This document shows positions 9,777 through 20,986 of a stretch of DNA of 64,000 nucleotides, piece by piece; the stretch's first letter is position 1, and every line of letters starts with the position of its first letter. The notes beneath the pieces are model-generated. The model was not told where the DNA came from and searched no databases. It was given only the letters and a program-made list of their open reading frames with translations. Source of the DNA: Halomonas sp. Its GTDB lineage: Bacteria > Pseudomonadota > Gammaproteobacteria > Pseudomonadales > Halomonadaceae. The stretch spans positions 1 through 64,000 of the forward strand of contig NZ_JAJUFQ010000001.1 in assembly GCF_029263665.1 (NCBI RefSeq). The letters run 5' to 3'. The translations under genes were made by a program, and so were the position numbers.

Positions 9777-10848
9777 CGCTTCGCTCCCCGGGGTTTTCTG
9801 CCTGTCGCTGATCCTGCTGCACATGCTCGCGAGGCAGCACGAATTCCACATCACTGCTCTGCTCGCCACGCATCAGCAACTTTGCCATCTCTCGGGCTGG
9901 CACGCCCTCGAACAACACCTGAAAAAGCCCCTCGGCCAGCGGCATGTAGACATTGTCCTCGCGCGCCTTATCGCGCACCAGGCGAACCGTGTTGACGCCT
10001 TCCGCTACCTGCCCCAGGGATTCCACTGCCTCCTCCAGTGTCTTGCCCTGGCCCAGGGCGTAGCCGACCCGATAGTTGCGCGACAGTTGGGAAGAGCATG
10101 TCACGATCAGATCCCCTACCCCTGCCAGGCCAAGGAACGTCATGGGATTGGCGCCACGGGCCACGGCAAAACGGCTCATCTCGGCCAATGCCCGGGTCAT
10201 CAACATGCTTCGTGTGTTTTCTCCCATGCCCAGAGCGGCTGCCATACCTGCTGCAATGGCATAGATATTCTTCAGTGCGCCACCCAGCTCGACACCATAG
10301 CGATCGTTGCTGGCATACACGCGAAAGTAATCACACCCCAAGGCAGCCTGGATGCGTGAACGCGTCGTGGCATCCTGGCTGGCGATTACCGTGGCGGTGA
10401 GCTGCTTGTCGGCCACTTCCGATGCCAGGTTGGGGCCAGACAACACACCGACATGGGAAAAGCCGGTTTCGTCCTCGAGAATCTGGCTCATCAGCTTGAA
10501 GCCATCTTCCTGAATTCCCTTGGTCGTACTGACCAGAGTCTGCTCCGGCTTGAGCCAGGGGCGCGCCTGTCGTACGACGTCAGCAAAAGCCTTCGATGGA
10601 ATGGCCACCAGAACGACATCGGCGCCATCCAGTACCTTGCTCATGTCAGTCGAAGCCACCACCGCGGAATTGATGACGTAATCTGGCAGATAGCGCGGGT
10701 TGCGATGATCACGGTTGATGCTTTCCACCAGGGAGGCATCCCGCAACCATTGGTGCACTTCGCAACCATTGTCCGCGGCGATGCTGGCCAGCGCCGTGCC
10801 GAAGCTACCACCGCCCAGAACCGCTACCGTCATGCGCTCATCAGTCAT
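9769..10848 (-). CDS. gpsA: glycerol-3-phosphate dehydrogenase [NAD(P)+]
   Basis: Reduces dihydroxyacetone phosphate to sn-glycerol 3-phosphate for phospholipid synthesis. 359 residues from the ATG at 10848, which has GGAGAC in front. The Rossmann motif [13 protein letters not shown] is at residues 8-20, the catalytic lysine lies in [15 protein letters not shown], and the C-terminal domain has [10 protein letters not shown]. Length is somewhat above the usual 330-340 because of a polar C-terminal tail (residues 335-359) that overlaps sixA. Downstream of the pntAB terminator and followed by sixA. Confidence 0.95.
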   Translation of the reverse strand: MTDERMTVAVLGGGSFGTALASIAADNGCEVHQWLRDASLVESINRDHRNPRYLPDYVINSAVVASTDMSKVLDGADVVLVAIPSKAFADVVRQARPWLKPEQTLVSTTKGIQEDGFKLMSQILEDETGFSHVGVLSGPNLASEVADKQLTATVIASQDATTRSRIQAALGCDYFRVYASNDRYGVELGGALKNIYAIAAGMAAALGMGENTRSMLMTRALAEMSRFAVARGANPMTFLGLAGVGDLIVTCSSQLSRNYRVGYALGQGKTLEEAVESLGQVAEGVNTVRLVRDKAREDNVYMPLAEGLFQVLFEGVPAREMAKLLMRGEQSSDVEFVLPREHVQQDQRQAENPGERSDG

Positions 10849-10890
10849 ACTGTCTCCAACCCAAGAATGTCCTGTACGGATTGTAACGAA

Positions 10891-10914
10891 AAACGCCCCT
10901 CGCAAGGGGCGTTT
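10891..10914 (-). terminator. rho-independent terminator of pntAB
   Basis: Perfect 10-bp stem AAACGCCCCT / AGGGGCGTTT around a CGCA loop. Read on the minus strand it runs into TTTTTCG, so it should end the pntAB transcript before gpsA. Confidence 0.88.
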
Positions 10915-10966
10915 CCATCAGGACATGCTGCAATTGATGACGCGGGTATTCGTCGATCGACAGCAA

Positions 10967-12409
10967 CTAGTCGATCAAGGACAGCAGAGAGTCGATACTC
11001 TCCCGCGCATCACCATAGAACATGCGGGTATTCTCCTTGTAGAACAGCGGGTTCTCGATACCGGAGTATCCCGTTCCCTGACCGCGCTTGCTCACGAACA
11101 CCTGCTTGGCTTCCCACACTTTCAGGACCGGCATTCCCGCAATGGGACTGTTGGGGTCTTCCTGAGCGGCGGGGTTGACGATGTCGTTGGAGCCAATGAC
11201 GATGACCACGTCCGTGGAGGCAAAGTCGTCGTTGATTTCATCCATTTCCAGCACGATGTCATACGGCACCCTGGCTTCGGCCAGCAGCACGTTCATGTGG
11301 CCAGGCAAGCGCCCCGCTACCGGGTGAATACCGAAACGCACTTCCTTGCCTGCCGCACGCAACTTGCGTACCAGGTCGCTGACAGCGTTCTGCGCCTGGG
11401 CCACGGCCATGCCGTATCCTGGAACGATGATGACACTGTCAGCATCATTCAGCGCAGCGGACACGCCTCCGGAGTCGATGGCAATCTGCTCGCCTTCGAT
11501 CTCGGCTGCCGGGCCCTTGCTGCCACCAAAGCCACCCAGGATGACGTTGATGAACTTGCGGTTCATCGCCTTGCACATGATGTACGACAGAATTGCACCG
11601 GAAGAACCCACCAGGGCCCCGGTCACGATCAGCAGATCGTTGGACAGGGTAAAACCGATAGCCGCTGCTGCCCAACCGGAGTAACTGTTGAGCATCGACA
11701 CCACCACCGGCATGTCAGCACCACCGATACCCTGAATCAGGTGCCAGCCGATGAAGAATGCCAGAACAGCAATCAGCAGCAGCGTCCAGAAGCCAGCGCC
11801 ATTGAAGTAGGCAATGGCCAGCAGCACGGACAGTACCGCCGCACCGGCATTCAACCAATGACCACCCGGAAACTGCCTGGGCTTGCCATCGATCTTGCCT
11901 GCCAACTTGCCGAAAGCGATCACCGAACCAGTGAATGTCACCGCACCGATGAATACGCCCAGCACAACTTCGACCTGCAGGAAGGCCAGTTCTGCGGCTG
12001 TCTTGTGCGCCAATGTCCCGGCAAAGGCCGACAGGGAATCAAGCGATTCTCCGGCCGCGCGCATGGCCAGGACACGCTCGCGTTCAAGATCCGCGTTCCA
12101 GCCAACAAACACTGCCGCCAGGCCGACGAAGGAATGCAGGGCAGCAACCAATTGCGGCATCTCGGTCATTTCGACCTTTTTTGCCACCACCACACCGATG
12201 GCCGCACCGATGGCCATCATCGGCAGCATCAGCCAATAGCTGCCGATACCCGGCCCGAAGGCCGTAAAGAACACCGCCAGGCCCATGCCGACGATGCCAT
12301 ACCATACCGCTCGCTTGGCCTTTTCCTGGTTACTCAGTCCACCTAGCGAGAGGATGAACAGGACACTTGCCGCGATTGCCGCGGCAGTTACGAATTGATG
12401 TCCAAACAT
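10967..12409 (-). CDS. pntB: NAD(P) transhydrogenase, beta subunit
   Basis: Inner-membrane part of the proton-translocating transhydrogenase, carrying several transmembrane helices (residues 1-260) and the NADP(H)-binding domain III. Domain III shows the [12 protein letters not shown] dinucleotide motif, [20 protein letters not shown] and the C-terminal KR..GTGYSGI..PLF segment. The 480-residue length is typical. It begins 15 bases after pntA with GGAGAT as ribosome site. The enzyme makes NADPH at the expense of the proton gradient, useful for biosynthesis and redox balance. Confidence 0.97.
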   Translation of the reverse strand: MFGHQFVTAAAIAASVLFILSLGGLSNQEKAKRAVWYGIVGMGLAVFFTAFGPGIGSYWLMLPMMAIGAAIGVVVAKKVEMTEMPQLVAALHSFVGLAAVFVGWNADLERERVLAMRAAGESLDSLSAFAGTLAHKTAAELAFLQVEVVLGVFIGAVTFTGSVIAFGKLAGKIDGKPRQFPGGHWLNAGAAVLSVLLAIAYFNGAGFWTLLLIAVLAFFIGWHLIQGIGGADMPVVVSMLNSYSGWAAAAIGFTLSNDLLIVTGALVGSSGAILSYIMCKAMNRKFINVILGGFGGSKGPAAEIEGEQIAIDSGGVSAALNDADSVIIVPGYGMAVAQAQNAVSDLVRKLRAAGKEVRFGIHPVAGRLPGHMNVLLAEARVPYDIVLEMDEINDDFASTDVVIVIGSNDIVNPAAQEDPNSPIAGMPVLKVWEAKQVFVSKRGQGTGYSGIENPLFYKENTRMFYGDARESIDSLLSLID

Positions 12410-12424
12410 ATCGTATCTCCGCGG

Positions 12425-13996
12425 TCAGGACTTCTGGAACATGGCCAGCATCCGGCGTGTCACCAGGAAGCCACCCACGATGTTGATGGATGCAATCAGC
12501 ACCGCGATACCCGCCAGCAGCGTGACCAGCCAACTGCCCGATCCTACCTGGAGAACAGCACCGAGAACGATGATCCCGGAAATGGCATTGGTGACTGCCA
12601 TTAGCGGTGTATGCAGTGAGTGACTGACGTTCCAGATCACCTGGAAGCCCACGAAGCATGACAGCGCGAAGACAATGAAATGTTGCATGAAAGAAGCCGG
12701 TGCCACCTGGCCCAGCAGTAGCATCAGCACACCACCAGCGGCAAGCATACCGACCTGGCGCTTGCTCTGAGCCACGAAGGAGGCATGTTCCGCGGCCTTC
12801 TTCTCTTCCGCGGTCAGCTCCTTTTCCTTGGGCTTGGGCTTCGCGGCTGCGATTGCCTGAACCTTGGGAGGCGGCGGCGGGAAAGTGATTTCGCCCTGGT
12901 AGGTAACCGTGGCACCACGAATGACGTCATCTTCCATGTCATGCACGATCTGACCGTCCTTTTCCGGCGTCAGATCGGTCAACATGTGGCGGATGTTGGT
13001 GGAATACAGCAGTGATGACTGGGTTGCCATGCGCGAAGGGAAGTCCGTGTAACCCACCACGACCACGCCATTGTCAGTGACAATGCGCTCGTTGGGCACG
13101 GTAGCATCGCAGTTACCGCCACGCTCAGCGGCCAGATCGACGACCACGGAGCCCGGCTTCATGGCCTTGACCATGTCATCCAGCCATAGCTTCGGCGCAG
13201 GACGGCCCGGAATCAGGGCGGTGGTAATGACAATGTCCACTTCCGAAGCCTGCTGACGGAACAGCTCCAGTTGCTTCTCGCGGAATTCAGGGCTGGAAGG
13301 CGCCGCATAGCCACCTGTCGCAGCGCCATCCTGGCTATCCTCGAAGTCCAGGAACAGGAACTCAGCGCCCATCGATTCGATCTGTTCCGCCACTTCCGGG
13401 CGCACATCGAAGGCACGTACCACAGCACCCAGGCTGGTCGCAGTGCCGATGGCCGCCAGACCGGCGACGCCGGCACCAATGACCAGCACCTTGGCTGGAG
13501 GCACCTTGCCCGCCGCTGTCACCTGTCCGGTGAAGAAGCGGCCAAACTGGTTGCCGGCTTCGATGACGGCACGATACCCGGAAATATTGGCCATGGAAGA
13601 CAGGGCGTCCATCTTCTGGGCACGGGAGATCCGCGGCACCATGTCCATGGCAATGACATTGGCGCCCCTGTCCTTGCAACGCTCCAGCATCTCTTCATTC
13701 TGGCCTGGCCAGAAGAAGCTGATCAGGGTCTGGTCCTTGCGCAGCTGGTCAGCCTCTTGCTGACTCGGCTCACGCACCTTGACCACCACATCGGCCTGAT
13801 CGAACAACGCCTGTGCGTTCGCCACCACGGTAACGCCCGCCTGTTCGTAAGTTTCATCAGAGAACCCAGCAAGCTCTCCGGCACCACTCTCAATCAGGCA
13901 TTCATGGCCCAGTTTCTGAATCTGCCCAGCACTTTCGGGGGTCAACGCTACTCGCGCTTCCCCCTCGTACTTTTCCCTTAGTGCTCCAACTATCAC
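12425..13996 (-). CDS. pntA: NAD(P) transhydrogenase, alpha subunit
   Basis: 523-residue single-chain alpha subunit: domain I (NAD binding, residues 1 to about 380, with [15 protein letters not shown] and GYTDFPSRM) followed by a hydrophobic C-terminus with three to four membrane helices, so it is the undivided E. coli type rather than the split A1/A2 form. A Pro-rich linker (FPPPPPK) and a charged Lys/Glu stretch join the parts. GTG start with GGGAGA six bases upstream. The 450-bp upstream region is AT-rich and carries a perfect inverted repeat that may regulate the operon. Confidence 0.97.
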   Translation of the reverse strand: MIVGALREKYEGEARVALTPESAGQIQKLGHECLIESGAGELAGFSDETYEQAGVTVVANAQALFDQADVVVKVREPSQQEADQLRKDQTLISFFWPGQNEEMLERCKDRGANVIAMDMVPRISRAQKMDALSSMANISGYRAVIEAGNQFGRFFTGQVTAAGKVPPAKVLVIGAGVAGLAAIGTATSLGAVVRAFDVRPEVAEQIESMGAEFLFLDFEDSQDGAATGGYAAPSSPEFREKQLELFRQQASEVDIVITTALIPGRPAPKLWLDDMVKAMKPGSVVVDLAAERGGNCDATVPNERIVTDNGVVVVGYTDFPSRMATQSSLLYSTNIRHMLTDLTPEKDGQIVHDMEDDVIRGATVTYQGEITFPPPPPKVQAIAAAKPKPKEKELTAEEKKAAEHASFVAQSKRQVGMLAAGGVLMLLLGQVAPASFMQHFIVFALSCFVGFQVIWNVSHSLHTPLMAVTNAISGIIVLGAVLQVGSGSWLVTLLAGIAVLIASINIVGGFLVTRRMLAMFQKS

Positions 13997-14143
13997 TATG
14001 GATCTCCCATGTGGCCAACGTTATATGGACACGTGCGAACCTTCTCCGCCAATCATTGGCCGAGCAGTACGACAAGCTGCACGTTAATCTCACTTATTAT
14101 GTTTCGCTTGCTATCTATTACTTTTTGTCGTTCCTATCAGTGT

Positions 14144-14173
14144 TACCTCTTGTGGATACCGACACAAGAGGTA
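14144..14173. promoter_or_regulatory. 11-bp perfect inverted repeat upstream of pntA
   Basis: TACCTCTTGTG (14144-14154) and CACAAGAGGTA (14163-14173) pair perfectly across an 8-base spacer. The centre-to-centre distance of about two helical turns fits a dimeric regulator site. It lies about 150 bp upstream of the pntA GTG in an AT-rich region (roughly 14085-14230). No T-run follows on either strand, so it does not look like a terminator. The rest of 13997-14256 shows no gene. Confidence 0.5.
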
Positions 14174-14256
14174 CATGTATTATTATTGTGCATAGCAACA
14201 TAACCACAAATTACTGAATCCATTCAGAGAACCTTCTCTTCAGAATTCACATAAAA

Positions 14257-14280
14257 AAGGCCGACAATGATGTCAGCCTT
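14257..14280 (-). terminator. rho-independent terminator downstream of purA
   Basis: Stem AAGGCTGAC / GTCGGCCTT (one mismatch) on the minus strand, followed by TTTTTTA. It lies about 165 bp past the purA stop and should end that transcript. Confidence 0.8.
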
Positions 14281-14382
14281 CTTACAATGTTTATTATATC
14301 TCCCCGACTTGGTGTTATCTGATTTCGCTACACCTGTCATGAGAGACTTGGTTCAACCTGTTTAGTTGTATCAAGAGTTTCC

Positions 14383-14419
14383 CGATACCCGGCCTACCTC
14401 GAAGGTCTACCGAGTATCG
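14383..14419. other. long hairpin in the purA 3' untranslated region
   Basis: CGATACCCGG (14383-14392) pairs with CCGAGTATCG (14410-14419) with one mismatch, and an inner ACCT-CGA-AGGT stem-loop sits between. It starts 26 bases past the purA stop. No U-run follows on the minus strand, so it may stabilise the mRNA end. The remaining bases to 14281 show nothing recognisable. Confidence 0.5.
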
Positions 14420-14444
14420 TCTTGCCTGCCAACTCCGCTACTGA

Positions 14445-15746
<1,302 letters not shown>

Positions 15747-15760
15747 TCATCTCTCCGTTT

Positions 15761-15800
15761 AGCGCCATGGCGCTGCGAAAATGTGCTGCGCCATGGCGCA
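15761..15800. repeat. pair of GCGCCATGGCGC palindromes between hisZ and purA
   Basis: AGCGCCATGGCGCT (15761-15774) and TGCGCCATGGCGCA (15787-15800) are two perfect palindromes whose centres are 26 bp apart, just upstream of the purA ribosome site. They can also pair with one another to form one long hairpin. Function unknown; a regulator site or mRNA structure controlling purA is possible. Confidence 0.6.
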
Positions 15801-15873
15801 TCGGAAATGTCATGTGCGAAAGCGCACGAAATTAACGCTGCATGACCCGCACTGCAGGTCACGCCGTTCTTGA

Positions 15874-17070
15874 TCAAGCAGACTCCGCCTTATCGAGGGG
15901 CGCCAATGTCCAGCCTTGCTTCGTATTGACCAGGCGCTCACAGCAGCCATGCTGCTCTGCTCCGGTACGCTGACCAGGCAGAGCGCGAACCACCCTGCGA
16001 CCCTGCGCCCGCAAGGCCTGAATGGCCTCGCTCAAGCCCTCGGCGTCCTCGGCTGGCGCCCAGACAGCATCCTTGGCAGGTTCCTTCGGTGCCAGTGATG
16101 CCAGCACCTTGAGATCCATGGAGAACCCCGTAGCCGGACGGGCACGACCAAAAACCCGGCCGGTATCATCGTAGCGCCCCCCCTTGGCCAACGCCTGGCC
16201 ATAGCCCGGCACATAGGCGGCAAACATCATGCCAGTGTGGTACTGATAGCCACGCAGTTCCGACAGATCGAAGTAGTAGGCAACCTCTGGGTGCTCGGCA
16301 CTCACACCACGGTACAGGTCGCACAGCTTGTCGAGCGCATCGTTGACCGCTTGGGGCGCTTCGGCGAATACCTCACGAGCGCGTTCAAGCACTTCTGGCC
16401 CACCATGCAGATCCTCCAGTGCCCGGAACATGTCAGCCAGTGCTGGGTCACTGACATGACGCGTGACCTGCTCCTCCAGCTGGCCCGGCGACTTCAGCGC
16501 CAAGGCAGCGGAGAAAGCATCCTGGGCTTCCTGGCTCAGGTCCGCAGCCTGTACAAGATTACGATAGATACCCACATGCCCCAGAGCCAGGTGGATTTCG
16601 TGAGCACCGGCCACATCCAGACTCTCCAGGGCCAGGCGCAATATCTCGAGATCCGCAGCAAGGCTGGCATGTCCGAACAGCTCGACCCCGACCTGCACCG
16701 GGCTACGCCCCCCTTGATGCTGGTCAGCCTTGGCACGCAACACATTGGTGCAGTAGCACAGACGCACCGGCCCCTCGCGCTTGAGCGAGTGGGCGTCCAT
16801 ACGTGCTACCTGGGGAGTGACGTCAGCACTGACTCCCATCATGCGACCACTGAGTTGATCAGTGAGCTTGAAGGTCTGCAGATCAAGATCGGTGCCTATA
16901 CCGGTAAGTAGAGAGTCGAGAAACTCTACCGGAGGCGGCATGACCTGGTCATAGCCCCATAGGTGATAAAGGTCGAGCAGCGCCCGGCGCAACTCCTCCA
17001 TGCGACTGGCTTGAGGCGGCAGTACCTCGTCCATGCCGTCGGGCAAGAGCCAGCGGTCAGCGATGGTCAT
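15874..17070 (-). CDS. hisZ: ATP phosphoribosyltransferase regulatory subunit
   Basis: A 398-residue histidyl-tRNA synthetase-like protein without the anticodon domain, as in HisZ, which activates the short form of HisG in the first step of histidine synthesis. Motif 1/2-like segments are visible (LPDGMDEVLPPQASRMEELR; LTDQLSGRMMGVSADVTPQVAR; GPVRLCYCTNVLR) and a C-terminal GRYDDTGRVFGR. ATG start with AGGAT six bases upstream. Its presence predicts a short HisG elsewhere in the genome. It lies between hflC and purA, where E. coli has no hisZ. Confidence 0.93.
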   Translation of the reverse strand: MTIADRWLLPDGMDEVLPPQASRMEELRRALLDLYHLWGYDQVMPPPVEFLDSLLTGIGTDLDLQTFKLTDQLSGRMMGVSADVTPQVARMDAHSLKREGPVRLCYCTNVLRAKADQHQGGRSPVQVGVELFGHASLAADLEILRLALESLDVAGAHEIHLALGHVGIYRNLVQAADLSQEAQDAFSAALALKSPGQLEEQVTRHVSDPALADMFRALEDLHGGPEVLERAREVFAEAPQAVNDALDKLCDLYRGVSAEHPEVAYYFDLSELRGYQYHTGMMFAAYVPGYGQALAKGGRYDDTGRVFGRARPATGFSMDLKVLASLAPKEPAKDAVWAPAEDAEGLSEAIQALRAQGRRVVRALPGQRTGAEQHGCCERLVNTKQGWTLAPLDKAESA

Positions 17071-17198
17071 GTCTTATCCTGCTTGGACTGTGGGCCAAGC
17101 CTGCGCGCACGCGAAACCTCGCGCACTATCGGGGGCAGTATTTCCCCCAGCGTGCAGGCGATGAACGGAAGTGGCAGCACAAAAAAATCGCACAAAAA

Positions 17199-17217
17199 AA
17201 CCGGGCCACGCCCGGTT
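17199..17217 (-). terminator. rho-independent terminator after the hfl genes
   Basis: AACCGGGC / GCCCGGTT stem with a GTG loop, followed on the minus strand by TTTTTTTG. It should terminate the hfq-hflXKC transcript about 65 bp past the hflC stop. Confidence 0.9.
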
Positions 17218-17243
17218 GACAGATTCTATCAGCTTTATGGCTC

Positions 17244-17276
17244 GGGTACACCCCTGTACTGCACAGAGGTGTACCC
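17244..17276. other. hairpin just after hflC
   Basis: GGGTACACC (17244-17252) pairs with GGTGTACCC (17268-17276); four more pairs (CTGT/ACAG) continue after one mismatch. It lies between the hflC stop and the terminator and lacks a T-run of its own, so it may protect the 3' end of the hfl mRNA. Confidence 0.6.
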
Positions 17277-17282
17277 ATTACC

Positions 17283-18161
17283 TCAATTGGCGTCCGGACT
17301 CTTCAGATAACGGAAGAAGTCGCTGGACGGATCAAGCACCATCATGTTGCCATCGGAAGCTCCGAAGGTGTCACGATATGCATTGAGACTGCGCCAGAAC
17401 GAGTAGAACTCGCGGTCCTGATCATATGCCTGGGCATAGATTGCCGCAGCCTCGGCATCGCCTTCACCACGCAAGGTCTCTGACCGTTCGTTGGCCTGAG
17501 CCAGCAATACCTGACGACGGCGATCCGCGTTGGCCTGGATGCGCTCGGCCTCTTCCTTCCCTTGAGCGCGCCACTCGCGAGCTTCGCGCTCACGTTCAGA
17601 GCGCATACGGTCATATACCGCCGAGGATACGTCCTCTGGCAGGTCGATGCGCTTGACGCGGATATCGAGGATTGCCACACCAAGCTCCTCACGCATCAAT
17701 GCATCGAGATCCGCGGTAGGACCGGACATCAGTTCATCACGTTTTTCCGAGATGATCTGCTGCAGGCTGAGCTGACCGAACTCATTACGCAGACTCTCAT
17801 CGACCCGCGGCTGAATCAGGCGTACTGCCATCAATTCATCGCCTGCCGTCGCCTCGTAGTAGCGTGTCGGATTGATCACCTGCCACTTGACGTAGGAGTC
17901 CACGATTACCGCTTTCTGCTCTCTGGTCAGATAGCGGCTGGCGTCGGTATCCAGCGTCAGCACACGAGTGTCGAACTTGCGGATGGTCTGGGTGATCGGC
18001 ACCTTGGCATGCAGGCCCGGCTGGATATTTTCCTCGATGACCTCACCAAAGCGCAGCTTCACCGCACGCTGGGTCTCGTCGACCACGTACAGAGTGTTGC
18101 TGGCGAGCCAGGCCAGAGCTGCCAGGCCACCGACAATGATCAGAGACTTGTTATTGATCAT
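17283..18161 (-). CDS. hflC: HflC, modulator of FtsH protease
   Basis: SPFH/band-7 protein (292 residues) with one N-terminal membrane anchor (about residues 7-25) and a periplasmic body. It forms the HflKC cage around FtsH and modulates membrane-protein turnover. Visible family features are YVVDETQRAVKLRFGEV near residue 27 and a long charged coiled coil (EREREAREWRAQGKEEAERIQ) near residues 190-215. It starts directly after the hflK stop, so the two are co-translated. Followed by a hairpin and a rho-independent terminator. Confidence 0.96.
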   Translation of the reverse strand: MINNKSLIIVGGLAALAWLASNTLYVVDETQRAVKLRFGEVIEENIQPGLHAKVPITQTIRKFDTRVLTLDTDASRYLTREQKAVIVDSYVKWQVINPTRYYEATAGDELMAVRLIQPRVDESLRNEFGQLSLQQIISEKRDELMSGPTADLDALMREELGVAILDIRVKRIDLPEDVSSAVYDRMRSEREREAREWRAQGKEEAERIQANADRRRQVLLAQANERSETLRGEGDAEAAAIYAQAYDQDREFYSFWRSLNAYRDTFGASDGNMMVLDPSSDFFRYLKSPDAN

Positions 18162-19418
18162 TTAGCGACCCTCCCGCTGGATACCAGTACTACCGCCAGA
18201 GCTGCGAACACTGCTGCTGGATGTGCTGCTTTCGCCAGCTGCCCGTGATTCAGCTCGAATGCGCTCGAGCACCTTGGGATCCAGCTGATGGTCAGCGTCC
18301 GACGCTGCCGCACTGGAGCCACTGGAACGACTCAGCTTGTCCATGGGAAGAACCATCAACGGACTGTTCTGGCCTACATCCACCAGCACCTTGTTGGTCT
18401 GGCCAAGTACTTCACTGATCGCATCAAGATAGAGACGTTCGCGCATGATCTGCGGAGCATCACGATATTGCGCCAGCAAGGCAGAGAAACGGCTGGCCTG
18501 ACCACGCGCCTCGGCGACCACAGACTCACGATACCCCTGGCCCTGCTCGACAACGCGTTGAGCCTGCCCCTGAGCAGCCGGAATGATGGCATTGGCGTAA
18601 GCCATGGCTTCGTTAATGGTGCGCTGACGATCCTCACGCGCACGGATGACGTCGTCGAAGGCATCCTGCACCGCATCAGGCGGCGAGGTCGACTCGACGT
18701 TCAAGGTCACCAGACTGATGCCCGTACCATAGCTGTCCATGTAGGACTGCAAGCGGTTGGATACAGCAGAGCCAAGAATCTCACGACCAGAGGTCAGGAT
18801 ATCGATCATGTCGGTGCCGCCGACGACATGGCGCAGGGCCGAGTCGAGAGCATTGGCCAGGGACAGTTCCGGGTCACGGACATTGAGGACATAGGCACGC
18901 GGATCGGCAACCTGATACTGAGCCGAGATTTCCACCGAGACGATGTTCTCATCCTGGGTCAGCATTGACTGCGTCTGGCTGACAGAACGCACACGGGTCA
19001 CATTGACCATGCGTACATCATCAATCAGCGGCGGATTCCACTGCAGACCTGGCGAGACCACTTCCTGGAACTTGCCAAAGCGCAGAACCACGCCTCGTTC
19101 AGACTGGTCGACCAGATAAAAGCCACTGGCCGCCCATATTGCCAACGCAATGATGATCAGCAATCCCGGCAAGGTGAAGGGGTTACGCGAACGCCCTCCC
19201 CGGCCGCCACGACCACCCTTCCCGCCACGACTGCCACGGCCACCCAACATGTTGTTGAGCTTGTCCTGAAACTTCTTCAGCGCTTCATCGAGGTCTGGAG
19301 GTCCCCCTTGATTATCACCTCCGCCCTTGTTGCCGCCGCCACTACCGCCACGGCGCCCCCCGCCACTCCAGGGGTCATGCTGGTTGCCGTTGCCGCCACC
19401 AGGCTCATTCCAGGCCAT
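18162..19418 (-). CDS. hflK: HflK, modulator of FtsH protease
   Basis: 418 residues: a Gly/Asp-rich cytoplasmic N-terminus (residues 1-85), a single membrane helix (LLIIIALAIWAASGFYL), then the SPFH domain and a coiled-coil region. A Ser-rich C-terminal tail follows. Partner of HflC. The ATG at 19418 has GGAGAC upstream and gives the usual MAWNEPGG N-terminus; a longer in-frame reading to 19496 lacks a ribosome site. The 234-bp gap to hflX contains a short tandem repeat. Confidence 0.96.
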   Translation of the reverse strand: MAWNEPGGGNGNQHDPWSGGGRRGGSGGGNKGGGDNQGGPPDLDEALKKFQDKLNNMLGGRGSRGGKGGRGGRGGRSRNPFTLPGLLIIIALAIWAASGFYLVDQSERGVVLRFGKFQEVVSPGLQWNPPLIDDVRMVNVTRVRSVSQTQSMLTQDENIVSVEISAQYQVADPRAYVLNVRDPELSLANALDSALRHVVGGTDMIDILTSGREILGSAVSNRLQSYMDSYGTGISLVTLNVESTSPPDAVQDAFDDVIRAREDRQRTINEAMAYANAIIPAAQGQAQRVVEQGQGYRESVVAEARGQASRFSALLAQYRDAPQIMRERLYLDAISEVLGQTNKVLVDVGQNSPLMVLPMDKLSRSSGSSAAASDADHQLDPKVLERIRAESRAAGESSTSSSSVRSSGGSTGIQREGR

Positions 19419-19551
19419 ACAATGTCTCCACTCTGGTGCTCCTCTCTGCAGAGGAGCATCGGTTGCGATCCTTGTCTTATATCCGAACCCACTCACGGCT
19501 CGCTACATTCTTGGCCATCCTGCGTTTCTATCGATCCTGGAAAACTCATCC

Positions 19552-19606
19552 AGAACACCTGATTTCTAGAATACCTGATTTTTAGAACCCTGATTTCTAG
19601 AGCACC
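19552..19606. repeat. short 16-bp tandem repeat between hflX and hflK
   Basis: Three copies based on AGAACACCTGATTTCT (19552, 19568, 19584) plus a partial fourth lie in the gap between hflX and hflK. Copies differ by one to three bases, and the third has lost one base. Confidence 0.75.
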
Positions 19607-19652
19607 AGTTGAGCCATTCGATATCAGCCTAGATGCAGCCCATGAGGTGTGC

Positions 19653-20969
19653 TCAAGCTTCCCAGGCTTCGCGTTCCCTGAGCGCCTCGGGAAGATAATC
19701 GTCAGCGCGCTCCCCCAGCCGCGCCATCAGTTGATTGAAATCACGCCGTGGCAGGCGGACCTTCAACTGAGTATGTCCTGCGTCATCGAAACCTTCCCCA
19801 CGTACTGCCCCCAACTCGTGGAGCGCAGCGCGCATTTTCCCCTGCGCCGGCGACAATGTCAGAGAGAAGTCGATGATGTCATCCGACAGACGCTCGGATA
19901 ATGCCTGCTTCAGCAGATCGAGACCACGACCTTCTCGTGCCGACAACCATACGACCTGAGGGACTCCGTGCTCGTCCCGCTCGATGCGTGGCGCACTATC
20001 GAACACATCGATCTTGTTCATCACCTTGAGGGTCGGTACCTTCAGGGCACCGATTTCCTCCAGCACCGCGTTGACCTGAGCCACGTTGAGATCACGGTCA
20101 GGGTCAGCGGCATCTATCACATGCACCAGTAATGTCGCTTCCGCTGCTTCCTGCAAGGTTGCGCGAAATGCTTCCACCAGTTTATGCGGTAGATGGCGAA
20201 TGAAACCTACGGTATCCGCCAGCACTACGGAGCCTACATCCTCGACATCCAGACGCCGCAGCGTAGGGTCGAGAGTAGCGAAGAGCTGGTCTGCCGCATA
20301 GACCTCAGCAGAGGTCAATGAATTGAAAAGCGTCGATTTGCCGGCGTTGGTATAGCCCACCAGCGACACGCTGTGGATCTCTGCCCGGGAGCGTGCACGA
20401 CGATTCTGGGTGCGCTGACTGCGCACCTTGTCGAGACGTTTGTGAATCGACTTGATCCGCGCCCGCAGCAGGCGGCGGTCAGTCTCAAGCTGGGTTTCAC
20501 CCGGGCCGCGCAGGCCAATCCCCCCTTTCTGGCGTTCAAGGTGAGTCCAGCCACGAACCAGTCGGGTAGACATGTATTCGAGCTGAGCCAACTCCACCTG
20601 CAACTTGCCTTCATGGGTACGCGCACGCTGGGCAAAGATGTCGAGAATCAGGCCCGTACGATCAAGCACACGGCACTTCAGCGCCTGCTCGACGTTACGT
20701 TCCTGAGAGGGACTGAGCGCATGGTTGAAGATCACCAGCTCGGCTTCGTGCACCGAGAGAGCATCACGTAGCTCATCCAGCTTTCCTGAGCCTACGAAGC
20801 TCTTGGAGTCGGGCCGCTGACGGCTACCAGTGATCAGAGTGGCGGGCTCAGCGCCCGCCGACCTCACCAGTTCGAGGAACTCGCTGGGATCTTCGCGCTC
20901 CTGCTCGTCCTGAAAATCGATATGGACGAGTATCGCCGTTTCACCGGCGTCGGGACGTTCAAAAAACAA
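19653..20969 (-). CDS. hflX: GTPase HflX, ribosome rescue/splitting factor
   Basis: 438-residue ribosome-associated GTPase. The N-terminal HflX domain includes RPDSKSFVGSGKLDEL, the linker has the family signature GPGETQLETDRR, and the G domain has GYTNAGKST (G1), DTVGF (G3) and NKID (G4). The start is a TTG with GAGG seven bases upstream; it gives the family N-terminus FFERPDAGE and lies 17 bases after hfq. Member of the hfq-hflXKC series; HflX splits stalled or heat-damaged ribosomes in characterised species. Confidence 0.96.
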   Translation of the reverse strand: MFFERPDAGETAILVHIDFQDEQEREDPSEFLELVRSAGAEPATLITGSRQRPDSKSFVGSGKLDELRDALSVHEAELVIFNHALSPSQERNVEQALKCRVLDRTGLILDIFAQRARTHEGKLQVELAQLEYMSTRLVRGWTHLERQKGGIGLRGPGETQLETDRRLLRARIKSIHKRLDKVRSQRTQNRRARSRAEIHSVSLVGYTNAGKSTLFNSLTSAEVYAADQLFATLDPTLRRLDVEDVGSVVLADTVGFIRHLPHKLVEAFRATLQEAAEATLLVHVIDAADPDRDLNVAQVNAVLEEIGALKVPTLKVMNKIDVFDSAPRIERDEHGVPQVVWLSAREGRGLDLLKQALSERLSDDIIDFSLTLSPAQGKMRAALHELGAVRGEGFDDAGHTQLKVRLPRRDFNQLMARLGERADDYLPEALREREAWEA

Positions 20970-20986
20970 TCAATACCTCACGGATA

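Noticed and set aside
10715..12346. 543-codon open frame on the plus strand opposite gpsA/pntB
   Set aside because: Shadow of two well supported genes; low-complexity product without recognisable domains.
13981..14217. 78-codon plus-strand frame upstream of pntA
   Set aside because: AT-rich, no ribosome site, overlaps the pntA start and the inverted repeat; resembles no family.
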